Positions 51,851-60,792 are shown, counted from the first letter of the stretch. The stretch: DNA of 64,000 bases from Anaerolinea sp. (GCA_020725865.1 DYEC01000004.1:186001-250000), one strand, 5' to 3'. Translations and numbers: made by a program. The notes: generated by a model not told the origin, from the letters alone.

Positions 51851-54472
51851 TTAATGAGTGATTGTATCTTTCAGCATTTGCTGACCAATTTGCTCAATTT
51901 TTGCTGGGTTATCTTCTTCCAGTAGTACAACGAGAGCAAGGGGAATACCTCTCCACTCTGCACGAGTACCACCTATGTACCAAGTAATTACACCATGGTC
52001 GGTTTTTGCGCGCCCAACTGTCTGCCAGATGGGCAGGCTTGGATAGCCAAGGTAGCGGGCAGCATCAAATGCCGCTTTTTCAGATAAGACGGGGGATTGG
52101 GAAGACATTCCCAGAATCACCCAACCTTCCTGGGGTGTGTGAATGGCGTTGACCAATAGGGGTTTGGACAGATTACCTCGAGCGCTCAACAAAGCGGCTG
52201 CTAGAGCCATTTGCAAGGGTGAAACCTTGATTTCACTCTGACCAAGTATTGCCAGTTGTGGATCAGAAAAAGCATCTATAGCGCTCGAAGAAGCTACTGG
52301 CAATGGAATGGATGGGGGATCCAACCATCCTAATTTTTTATATAGATCTAATATCTGTGATGGTTGAAGATTCTGACCCAACTCGAGTAGAGCACCCGGA
52401 CATCCATTCTTAATCACTGGACCCCATTCATTCCTTTCATCAGGCATCTGTGCACAGCCCCAAAATATACCATTTAGCCTTGTTGCCAGCTCTTGCGGTG
52501 TTTCTAATGGCAGGCGGCGGTCAAGAATTTCCGCGAGCAAAAATGGGCCGAATGCTGTGCCCGGTGAATATAGTCCCTGGGTTGCGCGGTTTACCAGTGG
52601 CGAACGTGTATCGCTTAGCCATCCTTCAAGTTTTTCTTCCACTGCGTTCGCATCGTAAAAAGGATGTGAAGCCATTGCTAGAATTTCGCCTGTCTCTGCG
52701 TTTAGCAATACCAGGGCTCCGCTATGATTAGAGAGTAGCTCATCTGCTTTTTCCTGAAGGGTAAGGTCAATGCTCAAACGGACATCTAGGCCGGGAGGTG
52801 GTGTTCCGTAGATCATTTCATTTAGCCAAACGGTGGAAGAAGGGATGCCCTGTAAACCGCTTAGATAAGCGTCGAGAGAACGTTCGAGTCCCGCTTGTCC
52901 ATAAACCGGGTGGGTATAACCGGTAACGTGTGAAAGTGCTGGATAAAGAATCTGTCGGCTATATTTTCCGGGCTCTCCAGTACTAATACTGATCGGTCGG
53001 TTATTGCGATCCAGAATAGCCCCTCGTTTAACATATAAACTGGCAATTGAACGACGAAGGTTGTCTTGTCGACTCAGCAAATCATCTGCACGCACAATAG
53101 ACCACCAACCGTTAATTAGACCCAACACTGCCAGTGATGTCAGGGTAACTGCTCCTAGAAACAGGTAAGGGCGGCTTTGGGGGAGGGGGGCAGGTTGCAG
53201 TTCTGAATGGCTGCTGATCCGGCTCAGGATCAGGACGCTCAGAAAAGCTGTAAGTAGCGAACTGCCGCCATAGGACACAAAAGGTAATGTGACACCAGTG
53301 AGTGGAAACAGGCGGTTCGTTCCGCCAATAATCAAAATGCCCTGTGTTGCAAGGTAAGCGGACAGACCAGCTGCCAGGTAGCGTTGATAATTGTTGGGTG
53401 CTTTTAGCGCAATGAGGATTCCTCTTATGGTAAGGATGCCTAATAATAACAAGATTCCCAGACTGCCTGCCAGACCGCTCTCTTCAGCAATGGCTGCAAA
53501 AATGAAATCTGAGTGCGATATTGGCACCAATGCAGGATTACCCAACCCTAATCCACGTCCGAATACTCTGCCTGCTGCCATTGCCAGAATGGATTGAACG
53601 ATCTGGTATGAGCGTCCGCTTGGGTCAAGCCATGGATTGATCCAAGCCTCAATCCGCAAGCGGATTACGTCGAACATTAAAAATCCAGCTACTCCGGCAA
53701 TCATCAATGTTATCAGTCCGAGTAGTAAAACGCGCCAGCTTCCGGAAGCCAGGTAAATAATAATAAAGTACAACACGAGGAAAAGAGATGCAGTACCCAG
53801 GTCGCGTTGTGCCAGTAGAATCAATAATGCAATCCCAACTAGAACCAGGGTTGGTATAAGTAACTGAGCTAAATTGAAACTGATTGGAAGACGGTCTGCC
53901 AAATAAGCAGCCAAATAGATAATGAGAAGAAGTTTAAGGGGCTCAGAGGGTTGAAGGTAAATGCCGCAACAACCTAACCATAAGCGTGGGCCAATGCCTT
54001 CCGGATAAGTGCCAAAGAGAAATGTCAATGCAGTTAGAAGCAATCCACTGGTCAGCCAGAGGTATTTATAGCGGCGAAGGAGGATCAATAAATTGGGAAT
54101 TCTCAATCCGGCCCATATTGCTAAAAGGCAAATTCCCAGCCAGAGTGTTTGACGCCAGCCAAAGTTGTTGTCCAAACGCCAGATTGTTAACAATCCCCAG
54201 CCACTGAGCATGGCACAAACAGGTAAAATGTAAGGGTCTCGCTCAGGAATTTTTCTGGAAAATAGGCGATGAATCAAACTAAACCCGACCAACCAAACCG
54301 TAAAACCAAGCCAATGCGCCCAGCGGTAATCAACATCCCAGGAATGTAATCGAACACTGGGTGATAGCGTTAAAACAATGGCATTCAGAAACAAAAAAAA
54401 GCCTGCCAATCGTAAAAGATGGCTCTGAATACGATCTTTTGGTAGTGCAGTAGCGGGGAAAAATAAAATCAT
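51851..54472 (-). CDS. RodA/FtsW-type SEDS polymerase fused to degenerate class B PBP
   Basis: This 873-residue fusion joins two cell-wall enzymes. Residues 20-420 form a SEDS glycan polymerase with its motifs intact: QPSEPLK (174-180), QRDLGT (222-227), HSDFIFA (320-326) with the conserved aspartate, and PFVSYGGSS (397-405). A further helix (436-458) leads into a PBP domain (YVKRGAILDRN at 480). In that domain the SxxK motif, normally in a PPGSTFK context, reads SPGTAFG (636-642). The SxN site aligns as GCP (690-692) and KTG reads KTD (823-825). The polymerase should work, but the transpeptidase looks inactive. It overlaps mtnP by 4 nt. Confidence 0.88.
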   Translation of the reverse strand: MILFFPATALPKDRIQSHLLRLAGFFLFLNAIVLTLSPSVRLHSWDVDYRWAHWLGFTVWLVGFSLIHRLFSRKIPERDPYILPVCAMLSGWGLLTIWRLDNNFGWRQTLWLGICLLAIWAGLRIPNLLILLRRYKYLWLTSGLLLTALTFLFGTYPEGIGPRLWLGCCGIYLQPSEPLKLLLIIYLAAYLADRLPISFNLAQLLIPTLVLVGIALLILLAQRDLGTASLFLVLYFIIIYLASGSWRVLLLGLITLMIAGVAGFLMFDVIRLRIEAWINPWLDPSGRSYQIVQSILAMAAGRVFGRGLGLGNPALVPISHSDFIFAAIAEESGLAGSLGILLLLGILTIRGILIALKAPNNYQRYLAAGLSAYLATQGILIIGGTNRLFPLTGVTLPFVSYGGSSLLTAFLSVLILSRISSHSELQPAPLPQSRPYLFLGAVTLTSLAVLGLINGWWSIVRADDLLSRQDNLRRSIASLYVKRGAILDRNNRPISISTGEPGKYSRQILYPALSHVTGYTHPVYGQAGLERSLDAYLSGLQGIPSSTVWLNEMIYGTPPPGLDVRLSIDLTLQEKADELLSNHSGALVLLNAETGEILAMASHPFYDANAVEEKLEGWLSDTRSPLVNRATQGLYSPGTAFGPFLLAEILDRRLPLETPQELATRLNGIFWGCAQMPDERNEWGPVIKNGCPGALLELGQNLQPSQILDLYKKLGWLDPPSIPLPVASSSAIDAFSDPQLAILGQSEIKVSPLQMALAAALLSARGNLSKPLLVNAIHTPQEGWVILGMSSQSPVLSEKAAFDAARYLGYPSLPIWQTVGRAKTDHGVITWYIGGTRAEWRGIPLALVVLLEEDNPAKIEQIGQQMLKDTITH

Positions 54473-55338
54473 GCGGGCAGATACTTATTCACCAGAAGGT
54501 TGAGCTTTTTACGTGTTTCAAGGGAAATTCGGTCAGGACTGGTAATAATCGCTTTTTCCAGGGAATGTCGGCAGGCACAGTCGTCTTCCTGCGGCAGAAT
54601 TTCAATCAGCTTGCGGATCGATTCCTGAATGATGCTTGTGTTTCGATTCAGTGTTTGGATGACCGTTTCGATTGTAACGGGCTCTTCAATGGCATGCCAG
54701 GCATCATAGTCTGTCACATGGGCGATACTGACATAACACATTTCTGCTTCACGTGCCAGGAAAGCCTCGGGGCAGGTGGTCATGTTAACAATAGAACCCC
54801 CCCAAGCACGGAATAGATGTGATTCGGCTCTTGTAGAGAAGCGTGGCCCTTCAATCGTGATTGCAGTGCCACCCTGATGAGTAATCACTTCGCATTGTGT
54901 CAGTGCTTGGTATGCAAGACTGGATAGACTAAGACAGAAAGGGTCTGCCATACTGACATGAGCAACAAGACTTTCTCCAAAGAATGTGCGGCTGCGTTGT
55001 CGGGTAAAGTCAACAAGTTGGTCAGGGATCACAACATGGCCAGGGGCATAATCGTCACGTAATGAGCCACAAGCACTGACGCCAACGACACGCTCTACTC
55101 CCAGACTTTTCAGAGCATAAATATTGGCAAGGTAATTGACTTCTGATGGCATGATATGATGACCAATGCCGTGTCGTGCCAGGAAAACTACTTTTTTGTT
55201 TGTCAGGTAGCCTGTTACTAGGGGAGCACTTGGACGGCCGAAAGGCGTGTCTATTTCAAGCGCCTGAATTTCTTCAAGTCCTGCAAGCTGGTAAAGACCA
55301 GTTCCACCAATTACGGCAATGACGGGTTTTTCAGTCAT
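54469..55338 (-). CDS. mtnP: S-methyl-5'-thioadenosine phosphorylase
   Basis: This 289-residue enzyme recycles methylthioadenosine from polyamine and SAM metabolism. Motifs of the trimeric MTAP class are clear: IGGTGLYQ near residue 10, RHGIGHHIMPSEVNYLANIY at 55-75, TIEGPRFSTRAES near 175 and NMTTCPEAFLAREAEM, where the base- and methylthio-binding residues lie. DYDAW holds the adenine-binding aspartates. GGAG is 8 nt before the ATG. It is an unexpected member of an otherwise morphogenesis-type operon and overlaps the SEDS-PBP gene. Confidence 0.92.
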   Translation of the reverse strand: MTEKPVIAVIGGTGLYQLAGLEEIQALEIDTPFGRPSAPLVTGYLTNKKVVFLARHGIGHHIMPSEVNYLANIYALKSLGVERVVGVSACGSLRDDYAPGHVVIPDQLVDFTRQRSRTFFGESLVAHVSMADPFCLSLSSLAYQALTQCEVITHQGGTAITIEGPRFSTRAESHLFRAWGGSIVNMTTCPEAFLAREAEMCYVSIAHVTDYDAWHAIEEPVTIETVIQTLNRNTSIIQESIRKLIEILPQEDDCACRHSLEKAIITSPDRISLETRKKLNLLVNKYLPA

Positions 55339-55353
55339 GGAAGCATCTCCTTT

Positions 55354-55776
55354 CTATCGGAAAGTGACCTCAAAGTTAACCCGTCCGCAGCGGATTTCAT
55401 CCCCTGAAATAATGACCGTTGCGGTTGAAATTGGTTCTTCGTTTAGAAAAGTGCCATTGGTTGAGTTGAGATCTTCTAACCACCATTGCTTGTGGTGATA
55501 ACTAAGGCGGGCATGATGCGCTGAAACCGTCTCGTCTGAAAGGATGCATTCGCACGAAGGATCGCGCCCAATGATAATTTCACTGGTTTTATATTCCCGC
55601 TGATCATGTTCCTCATTATCAAGAAAAGTGATCGTCAGGGTTGGCACAATTTGGGATGTAAGCAATGCACTGCTCAGTTGAAGATCACGCCAGATTGTAT
55701 AAAGTGCCCATGCCAGAAAGGCATACAGACAAATTGTAATTATTATTCTCAGGGCGAGAACAAGGATTCCACTCAT
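55354..55776 (-). CDS. fhaB: FhaB-like membrane protein with FHA domain
   Basis: This 140-residue protein has one N-terminal helix (residues 5-27, LVLALRIIITICLYAFLAW) and a cytoplasmic FHA phosphothreonine-binding domain. The FHA core has IIIGRDPSCE, SAHHARLSY and DLNSTNGTFLN, all typical. One helix plus one FHA domain is the layout of FhaB/FipA of actinobacteria, which links protein kinases to cell-wall synthesis. It lies 3 nt after an FhaA-like gene. No Ser/Thr kinase is encoded in the window. Confidence 0.82.
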   Translation of the reverse strand: MSGILVLALRIIITICLYAFLAWALYTIWRDLQLSSALLTSQIVPTLTITFLDNEEHDQREYKTSEIIIGRDPSCECILSDETVSAHHARLSYHHKQWWLEDLNSTNGTFLNEEPISTATVIISGDEIRCGRVNFEVTFR

Positions 55777-55779
55777 CTG

Positions 55780-56565
55780 TTATTTGTCTTCGGTTGATTG
55801 CATACCCGGTCCAGGAGGAAAGTTACTGGTGTCCTCTAAAGACTGCGGAGCGTCTTCGCCATAAATTACAGGAATGCCGGCCAGAGATATGACGTCACCG
55901 GGCTTAAGAACGTGTTGGGTAATTCGAGTACCGTTCACAAAGGTACCGCCTGTGGAACCAAGGTCGAAAATCACGTAGCGACCACGACTGGCACGCAATT
56001 GAGCATGATTACGCGATACACGGGGATCGTCAATGATGATGTGGTTATCGGGACGCCGTCCAATGTTGATTACCAAATCGCGCAGGGGATAGGTTTGAGT
56101 GTTGTTGATAATCAGAAAAGCGTGTAGCGAGCGAGCATCGCGGGTGTCTTCGGCATCATTGCGAGGAAGCGTTAAAACAGCAGTTTCATCTACCGACCGC
56201 TGCGGCTGGGCAGCGCTGACGCGAATTTCATGCTGGGGAAGTTGAGCATCTTGAGCAAGTTCAATGGTCGGGGGACGTGTGAAGGTAATACCATTTTCAA
56301 GCGCAGCTTCTTGAAGTACACCTGCCAAGGTCTCTAATAAAAAGGGTTCGCTTGACCAGATGGAATAATCATCTGGTGGAAGGGAAATAATAAAGTGGGT
56401 TGTTGAGATGATCTGCTCGCTGATCTCTTCCGAAAGTACATTTTTTAATGCAGTTACCAGCCGATTGGCAAGCTGATGCTCGTAGCTGTGCCATGGCAAG
56501 AGTTGAGCACTTCCCTCAATTAAAGCCCGTAACCGCGACTCAATTCGATCTAATTGAGATTTCAT
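55780..56565 (-). CDS. fhaA: FhaA-like protein, DUF3662 plus FHA domain
   Basis: This 261-residue cytosolic protein starts with RIESRLRALIEGSAQLLPWH, the opening of the DUF3662 domain found in FhaA (residues 1-115). A linker rich in Thr and Asp follows, which may be phosphorylated. The FHA domain (about 150-240) has INIGRRPDNHIII, VSRNHAQLR and DLGSTGGTFVNG. In actinobacteria FhaA docks to a lipid-II flippase partner and regulates the cell wall. The pairing with fhaB and a RodA/PBP gene matches that setting. The ATG lies 35 nt after the YbaK gene and has no strong ribosome site. Confidence 0.85.
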   Translation of the reverse strand: MKSQLDRIESRLRALIEGSAQLLPWHSYEHQLANRLVTALKNVLSEEISEQIISTTHFIISLPPDDYSIWSSEPFLLETLAGVLQEAALENGITFTRPPTIELAQDAQLPQHEIRVSAAQPQRSVDETAVLTLPRNDAEDTRDARSLHAFLIINNTQTYPLRDLVINIGRRPDNHIIIDDPRVSRNHAQLRASRGRYVIFDLGSTGGTFVNGTRITQHVLKPGDVISLAGIPVIYGEDAPQSLEDTSNFPPGPGMQSTEDK

Positions 56566-56600
56566 ACGTTGTTATTATACAACGACAATCTCTTGCTATT

Positions 56601-57080
56601 TTACATAGTCTGTGGGTTACTGATTTTAGCAAGGCGAGCGTTCGTCAGCTTGATGAAAGCATTAACCGGTAAACGAATGTTTACCCCGCGTTGTCCACCC
56701 GATATGTGAATGTACTCATGCTGTCTGGCAGTTTCATCTAAAAGCACAGTGAAACCTTTGTCTAACAAAGCAAGTGGCGAGATGCCACCTGCAAGAAGTC
56801 CGGTCAATTTTTCTGCTTCGCGTTGGGTCGGTAGATGGACTTTCTTTTCGCCCATGAAGAACGCAACGGCTTTCAGGTCAACTACACTGTCTCCAGGTAT
56901 GACAGCCAGTATAGGCTTGCCCTTGTCCCGAGTGATTACAATAGTCTTGAACATCAAGTATACGGGGATATTGAGTAGCCGTGCCGCTTCCAGCGCACCA
57001 ATTTTTTCTTCAGGAAGCTCAAACACCTCAAAAGGAATCTTGCGAGCAGTCAAGAATCGAGTGACATTATTGGTGATCAT
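56601..57080 (-). CDS. ybaK: YbaK/EbsC-family aminoacyl-tRNA editing protein
   Basis: This protein of 159 residues is a stand-alone editing domain that probably hydrolyses mischarged Cys-tRNA-Pro. Motifs are FEVFELPEEKIGALEAA at the start, MFKTIVI with the catalytic-region lysine near residue 45, and LLAGGISPLAL near 95, matching the family's GGxSPxG turn. It overlaps the PHP gene by 4 nt and lies in the operon with fhaA. The substrate is inferred from the family. Confidence 0.88.
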   Translation of the reverse strand: MITNNVTRFLTARKIPFEVFELPEEKIGALEAARLLNIPVYLMFKTIVITRDKGKPILAVIPGDSVVDLKAVAFFMGEKKVHLPTQREAEKLTGLLAGGISPLALLDKGFTVLLDETARQHEYIHISGGQRGVNIRLPVNAFIKLTNARLAKISNPQTM

Positions 57081-58147
57081 GGCTCTCTAACATAAATGGG
57101 ATTGCTGAAGATCCAACCCCGTTCAAGTCCTAAAAACTGGATATAGCACTCCACGCGATATACTCCGGGCTGACTGGCAATATAAGTACAAATTTCCTGT
57201 TTTTTCCAGCGTTTGATGACTTCACCGTCTTTTATTAAGCGACATTCGGCGTTCGCCGAAGGAATTTTTATTTGAAATGTCACGCCGCCATTTAACAGGA
57301 TTGTATCACCCAGGATGGCAAGTTGTTCCTTACTTTGGGCGCTGAAACGAAAACCTTTCGTTGAAGCGGGCAGATCATAACCGATGAACGCATGACCCTC
57401 TTGCATAGCCTGAAGGATCATACGACGATCGTTAACCAAATCACCGCTCAGCGGGTTGGGTACAATCAGGTGCGTGTTAATGGTGCGAAAGTGGAACTCA
57501 TAAGGAAAGACAATGCGCTGAATAGGTCCGAGATGTCTGAGCAGGGCATGTGCGTCTGTTCCTCCAATTGCAACCACTCGCAAGCCTTTGGTGAGAAGCT
57601 CATCCCATTTTTGAAGAGTTGCATTTGCCGGTGAGCGGGCAACAAACTGAGGAAAAAATGCATAGAAAATGGCCTCGAGACTGGAGTGGATGACACTTTT
57701 AAACTCGCTGAAACCGTTCCAGAGTTCGATGCCGGTATAACCCTGGACATTCCAATCAACCCATGATATGTCTTCTTCCCCAAAAATCGGCAAGGGCACT
57801 TCAAATGGGTGTGCGATAAACGTTAGTCCTCCCAGAGCAGCTGCCTGATCTATCAACTGTTGCGGGTGGGTAGCGTATTGCGATAACTCCTGGCCTGCGC
57901 CAAAGACCAGGAGATGATTTTTTTGTGATTCCCGGCACGGATCGTGTATTTCTTCCCCTGTCATGAGCAAAACACATCGGGTATCATTTTTATAATATTG
58001 ATCCAATCCGTTGACGAGCACATTATGGTCGGTCACGATTACCGCGTCTATCCCGGCTTTCAGGGCAGCCCGACCAATATCTGCATAGGTGCCGCTGCCG
58101 TCTGAGTAAGTACTGTGCATGTGAAGGTTGAGGATTAGTTCATGCAT
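57077..58147 (-). CDS. PHP-domain phosphoesterase-like protein
   Basis: This 356-residue protein has a PHP metal-dependent hydrolase domain: NLHMHSTYSDG near residues 7-17 with the HxH motif, VTDHN near 40, GEE near 65, FIAHPFE and GGTDAHALL with further metal ligands. A C-terminal beta-rich region of about 90 residues follows (VTFQIKIPSANAECRLIKDG). ATG 58147 gives the usual short lead-in; ATG 58183, 12 codons upstream, is in frame and would run into the secG promoter. It begins the operon that includes ybaK, fhaA and fhaB. The substrate is unknown. Confidence 0.82.
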   Translation of the reverse strand: MHELILNLHMHSTYSDGSGTYADIGRAALKAGIDAVIVTDHNVLVNGLDQYYKNDTRCVLLMTGEEIHDPCRESQKNHLLVFGAGQELSQYATHPQQLIDQAAALGGLTFIAHPFEVPLPIFGEEDISWVDWNVQGYTGIELWNGFSEFKSVIHSSLEAIFYAFFPQFVARSPANATLQKWDELLTKGLRVVAIGGTDAHALLRHLGPIQRIVFPYEFHFRTINTHLIVPNPLSGDLVNDRRMILQAMQEGHAFIGYDLPASTKGFRFSAQSKEQLAILGDTILLNGGVTFQIKIPSANAECRLIKDGEVIKRWKKQEICTYIASQPGVYRVECYIQFLGLERGWIFSNPIYVREP

Positions 58148-58150
58148 CGG

Positions 58151-58180
58151 TTGACGATTTGCATGTTCAAAAGGTATAAT
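58151..58180 (+). promoter_or_regulatory. secG: secG promoter
   Basis: TTGACG (58151-58156) and a perfect TATAAT (58175-58180) are spaced by 18 bp, among the best matches in the window. The leader would be about 27 nt to the GTG start. The box lies between the divergent PHP gene and secG. Confidence 0.8.
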
Positions 58181-58213
58181 CATATGGCTTTTGAAAAAAT
58201 CTGGAGGATGAAA

Positions 58214-58444
58214 GTGTCTCTACAAGGATATTTTGATATAGCTTTGATTATAACGTCAATTGCTCTGATTGCCAGTGTGATTCTTCAGAATAAAGGCGTA
58301 GGCTTGGGTGGCTTGACGGGAAGCGACTCGGGAAGCATATTCACTGCCCGGCGTGGTATTGAAAAGACCTTATTCTGGATAACTGTGGGTGCCAGTATTG
58401 TATTTTTCATTCTGACGCTGGCAACTGTTATTATCAGCAAGTAG
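58214..58444 (+). CDS. secG: Preprotein translocase subunit SecG
   Basis: This 76-residue membrane protein of the Sec channel has two helices (about residues 5-24 and 52-73). Between them is QNKGVGLGGLTGSDSG, the conserved glycine/serine loop that lies in the channel mouth. GGAGG (58203-58207) directly touches ATG 58208 but is 6 nt from GTG 58214, so GTG is the likely start. It has its own promoter and is followed by an intrinsic terminator, so it appears monocistronic. Confidence 0.9.
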   Translation: MSLQGYFDIALIITSIALIASVILQNKGVGLGGLTGSDSGSIFTARRGIEKTLFWITVGASIVFFILTLATVIISK

Positions 58445-58467
58445 GTAAAGCAGTAAAAGTTTACAGG

Positions 58468-58500
58468 GGCGACCTACCCCCTGGGGAGGGCGCCTTTTTT
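58468..58500 (+). terminator. Rho-independent terminator after secG
   Basis: A GC-rich hairpin (arms at about 58468-58479 and 58484-58494, with one mismatch and one bulge) is followed by six T's (58495-58500). It stands 23 nt after the secG stop and just before the solute-binding protein gene. This is the clearest intrinsic terminator in the window. Confidence 0.8.
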
Positions 58501-58507
58501 AATCATT

Positions 58508-60205
58508 ATGAAAAAACTTCGCTGGCAGTTAATGATCATCTTTCTCACCGGTCTGGTGGTGGGAATTCTGTTGTTAAGTGAGCAACCCAGAAATTTACAG
58601 TCATTATCACCGGAACCGGCTCGAGGGGGAACCTATGTTGAGGCTCTAACCGGCAACCTGCAACGATTGAATCCTGTATTGGATTTTTATAATTCCGTAG
58701 ACCGTGATGTTGATCGGTTAATCTTCAGCGGTCTGATCCGCTTTGACGAAAGGGGGGTTCCTCAGCCAGATCTGGCGGAGTCATGGGGAATCTCCAGAGA
58801 TGGCATGATTTATAATTTTGCTTTACGTCCCAATATCAAGTGGCATGATGGTGAACCACTGACCAGTGACGATGTTTTATTTACAGTTGACCTGCTGCGA
58901 GAAGGTGGGGATGTTGTTCCCGCTGATCTTCAGTCTTTTTGGAAAGATATTGAAGTCATTGCGCTGGACCAGAACAATATCCAATTCCGCCTTCCAGAGC
59001 CGTTTGCTCCGTTTCTGGATTACCTTTCTTTTGGTGTCTTACCCAGACACTTGCTGGGGGATATGGATTTTCAGGAGATTGTTAATGCTCCTTTCAATAT
59101 TCAACCGGTTGGTACTGGACCTTACCGTTTTGATCGTTTGATAATAGAGAATGATCAGATTCAAGGGGTTGTTTTATCGGTGTTTGATCAGTATTACGGT
59201 GCTCGTAAACCCTATATCGAACAGATTATTTTCCGGTATTATCCCGATTCCAGTGCGGCTTTGGCGGCATATCGTCAGGGTGAAGTTGAGGGGATAGGGA
59301 ATGTTACCACAGATATTCTTTCAGAAGTTCTAAATGAACCCGACCTGGCGGTATATACGGGTCGCAAACCTGAAATAACGTTTGTGTTTTTGAATCTTGA
59401 TAACCCTCAGGTTGCGTTTTTTAAGGATAGAGCAGTTAGAAAAGCGCTGCTTATCGGACTAAATCGCCAGTGGATTATTGATCGTTTGCTCAATGGTCAG
59501 GCTATTCTGGCAAACGGGCCCATTTTGCCTGGTACCTGGGCGTATTACGACGGCATTAAACCAGTGCGTTATGATATGCAGGCAGCGGTTGAGAATCTCA
59601 AACAAAACGGCTACGTCATCGCGGCGGAAGGAAGCAGTATTCGTGAAAAAGATGGCATTGCGCTAAGCTTTAAGTTAGTCCATCCACAAGATGAGTTATA
59701 TACAGCGATTGCACAAAGTATTCAATCTGATTGGGCAAAATTGGGAGTTCAGGTGGAGCTTGAGCCATTGCCGTATGAGGAATTGATTAATGGCCGTTTG
59801 GTACCTCGGGATTATCAGGCGGCTTTAGTGGCTCTGAATTTGACTCGTTCTCCGGACCCGGATCCTTACCCGTTTTGGGACCAGGCGCAGGCTACCGGCG
59901 GACAAAATTATTCCCAATGGGATAATCGTACTGCCAGCGAATATCTGGAAGAGGCGCGCGTGACAACCGACCTCGCTGAGCGAGCACGTTTATACCGGAA
60001 TTTTCAGTTAGTTTTTGAAGAGGAAACCCCTGCGCTCCCGCTATTTAGCCCCGTTTATACCTGCGCGATTAGCCGTGAAGTGCAAGGGGTGAGTGTTGGT
60101 CCTCTGTTTGATAGCAGTGATCGTTTCTCTACGATCATGAATTGGTATTTGATCGCTAGAGTCCCTTCAAGGCAAGATACTGCTCCTACAGCTTCAGGAC
60201 AATAA
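58508..60205 (+). CDS. ABC transporter substrate-binding protein, family 5 (peptide/oligopeptide type)
   Basis: This 565-residue exported binding protein has an N-terminal hydrophobic signal or anchor (QLMIIFLTGLVVGILLLS) with no lipobox cysteine. Then comes ARGGTYVEALTGNLQRLNPVL, the opening of the mature family-5 domain. The PDLAESWGIS and WHDGEPLTSDDVLFT motifs near residues 90-125 are classic. No permease or ATPase gene lies beside it. It may feed a transporter encoded elsewhere or act as a sensor. The first bases lie just after the secG terminator, so promoter control is unclear. Confidence 0.88.
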   Translation: MKKLRWQLMIIFLTGLVVGILLLSEQPRNLQSLSPEPARGGTYVEALTGNLQRLNPVLDFYNSVDRDVDRLIFSGLIRFDERGVPQPDLAESWGISRDGMIYNFALRPNIKWHDGEPLTSDDVLFTVDLLREGGDVVPADLQSFWKDIEVIALDQNNIQFRLPEPFAPFLDYLSFGVLPRHLLGDMDFQEIVNAPFNIQPVGTGPYRFDRLIIENDQIQGVVLSVFDQYYGARKPYIEQIIFRYYPDSSAALAAYRQGEVEGIGNVTTDILSEVLNEPDLAVYTGRKPEITFVFLNLDNPQVAFFKDRAVRKALLIGLNRQWIIDRLLNGQAILANGPILPGTWAYYDGIKPVRYDMQAAVENLKQNGYVIAAEGSSIREKDGIALSFKLVHPQDELYTAIAQSIQSDWAKLGVQVELEPLPYEELINGRLVPRDYQAALVALNLTRSPDPDPYPFWDQAQATGGQNYSQWDNRTASEYLEEARVTTDLAERARLYRNFQLVFEEETPALPLFSPVYTCAISREVQGVSVGPLFDSSDRFSTIMNWYLIARVPSRQDTAPTASGQ

Positions 60206-60207
60206 GC

Positions 60208-60792
60208 ATGTCAGCTTCGCGGCCGCTGGAAGTAGATTGGGTTTTCCTGGAGCAGGCAGTAGATGATTTGCAGGATTATCTTCTTTCTCCCGAATTGTAT
60301 TGGACCCTCAGTGGCGAATTTCGCAGTGGCAAATCAGCGTCCTTACCGCGCCTGATACTGGGCAATTTATTACTTAGCCTGAAAAGGTTGAAAGCTTATC
60401 CTTGGGAAGCCGGGCAATACAGAGTTCTCAATACTTTGGATGACCGTATCTATTCGGTTCGTGAGCGATGGTTGCACCACTGGCAGGAGAAGGTTAAGAG
60501 AGAAATTCCATTGCGCTTATCTGTTTGGGAAAACTACCTGAATGAAGTTGTGGAGCATGGGATTAGCATTGCAGAATATAAATATCAGGTGCGTTCTCGT
60601 GTGATTTTGTCTTTACTGAAAAATGAAGGGGTTGTTTGGAAACCAGCTGAGATATCCAGGCTTGAACTTATGGATGGTCTTCTGACCACACTCATATCCC
60701 CTGGACCATTTATTTGGGAACCAGAGCTACAAAATGGTTTTCCAAAAGCAGAATTTCCGTTTTTATATGTTTCGTTTGAAAGGGGTGCTTAA
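60208..60792 (+). CDS. Hypothetical protein, mostly helical
   Basis: A 194-residue cytosolic protein that I do not recognise. It is rich in aromatic and charged residues, with predicted helices WVFLEQAVDDLQDYLLSP, LILGNLLLSLKRLKAYPW and LSVWENYLNEVVEHGISI. No cysteine pairs, nucleotide motif or membrane segment are seen. It begins 2 nt after the solute-binding protein gene and ends 9 nt before a cobalamin adenosyltransferase gene, so the three are probably co-transcribed. Clean codon phase and tight spacing argue that it is real. Confidence 0.7.
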   Translation: MSASRPLEVDWVFLEQAVDDLQDYLLSPELYWTLSGEFRSGKSASLPRLILGNLLLSLKRLKAYPWEAGQYRVLNTLDDRIYSVRERWLHHWQEKVKREIPLRLSVWENYLNEVVEHGISIAEYKYQVRSRVILSLLKNEGVVWKPAEISRLELMDGLLTTLISPGPFIWEPELQNGFPKAEFPFLYVSFERGA

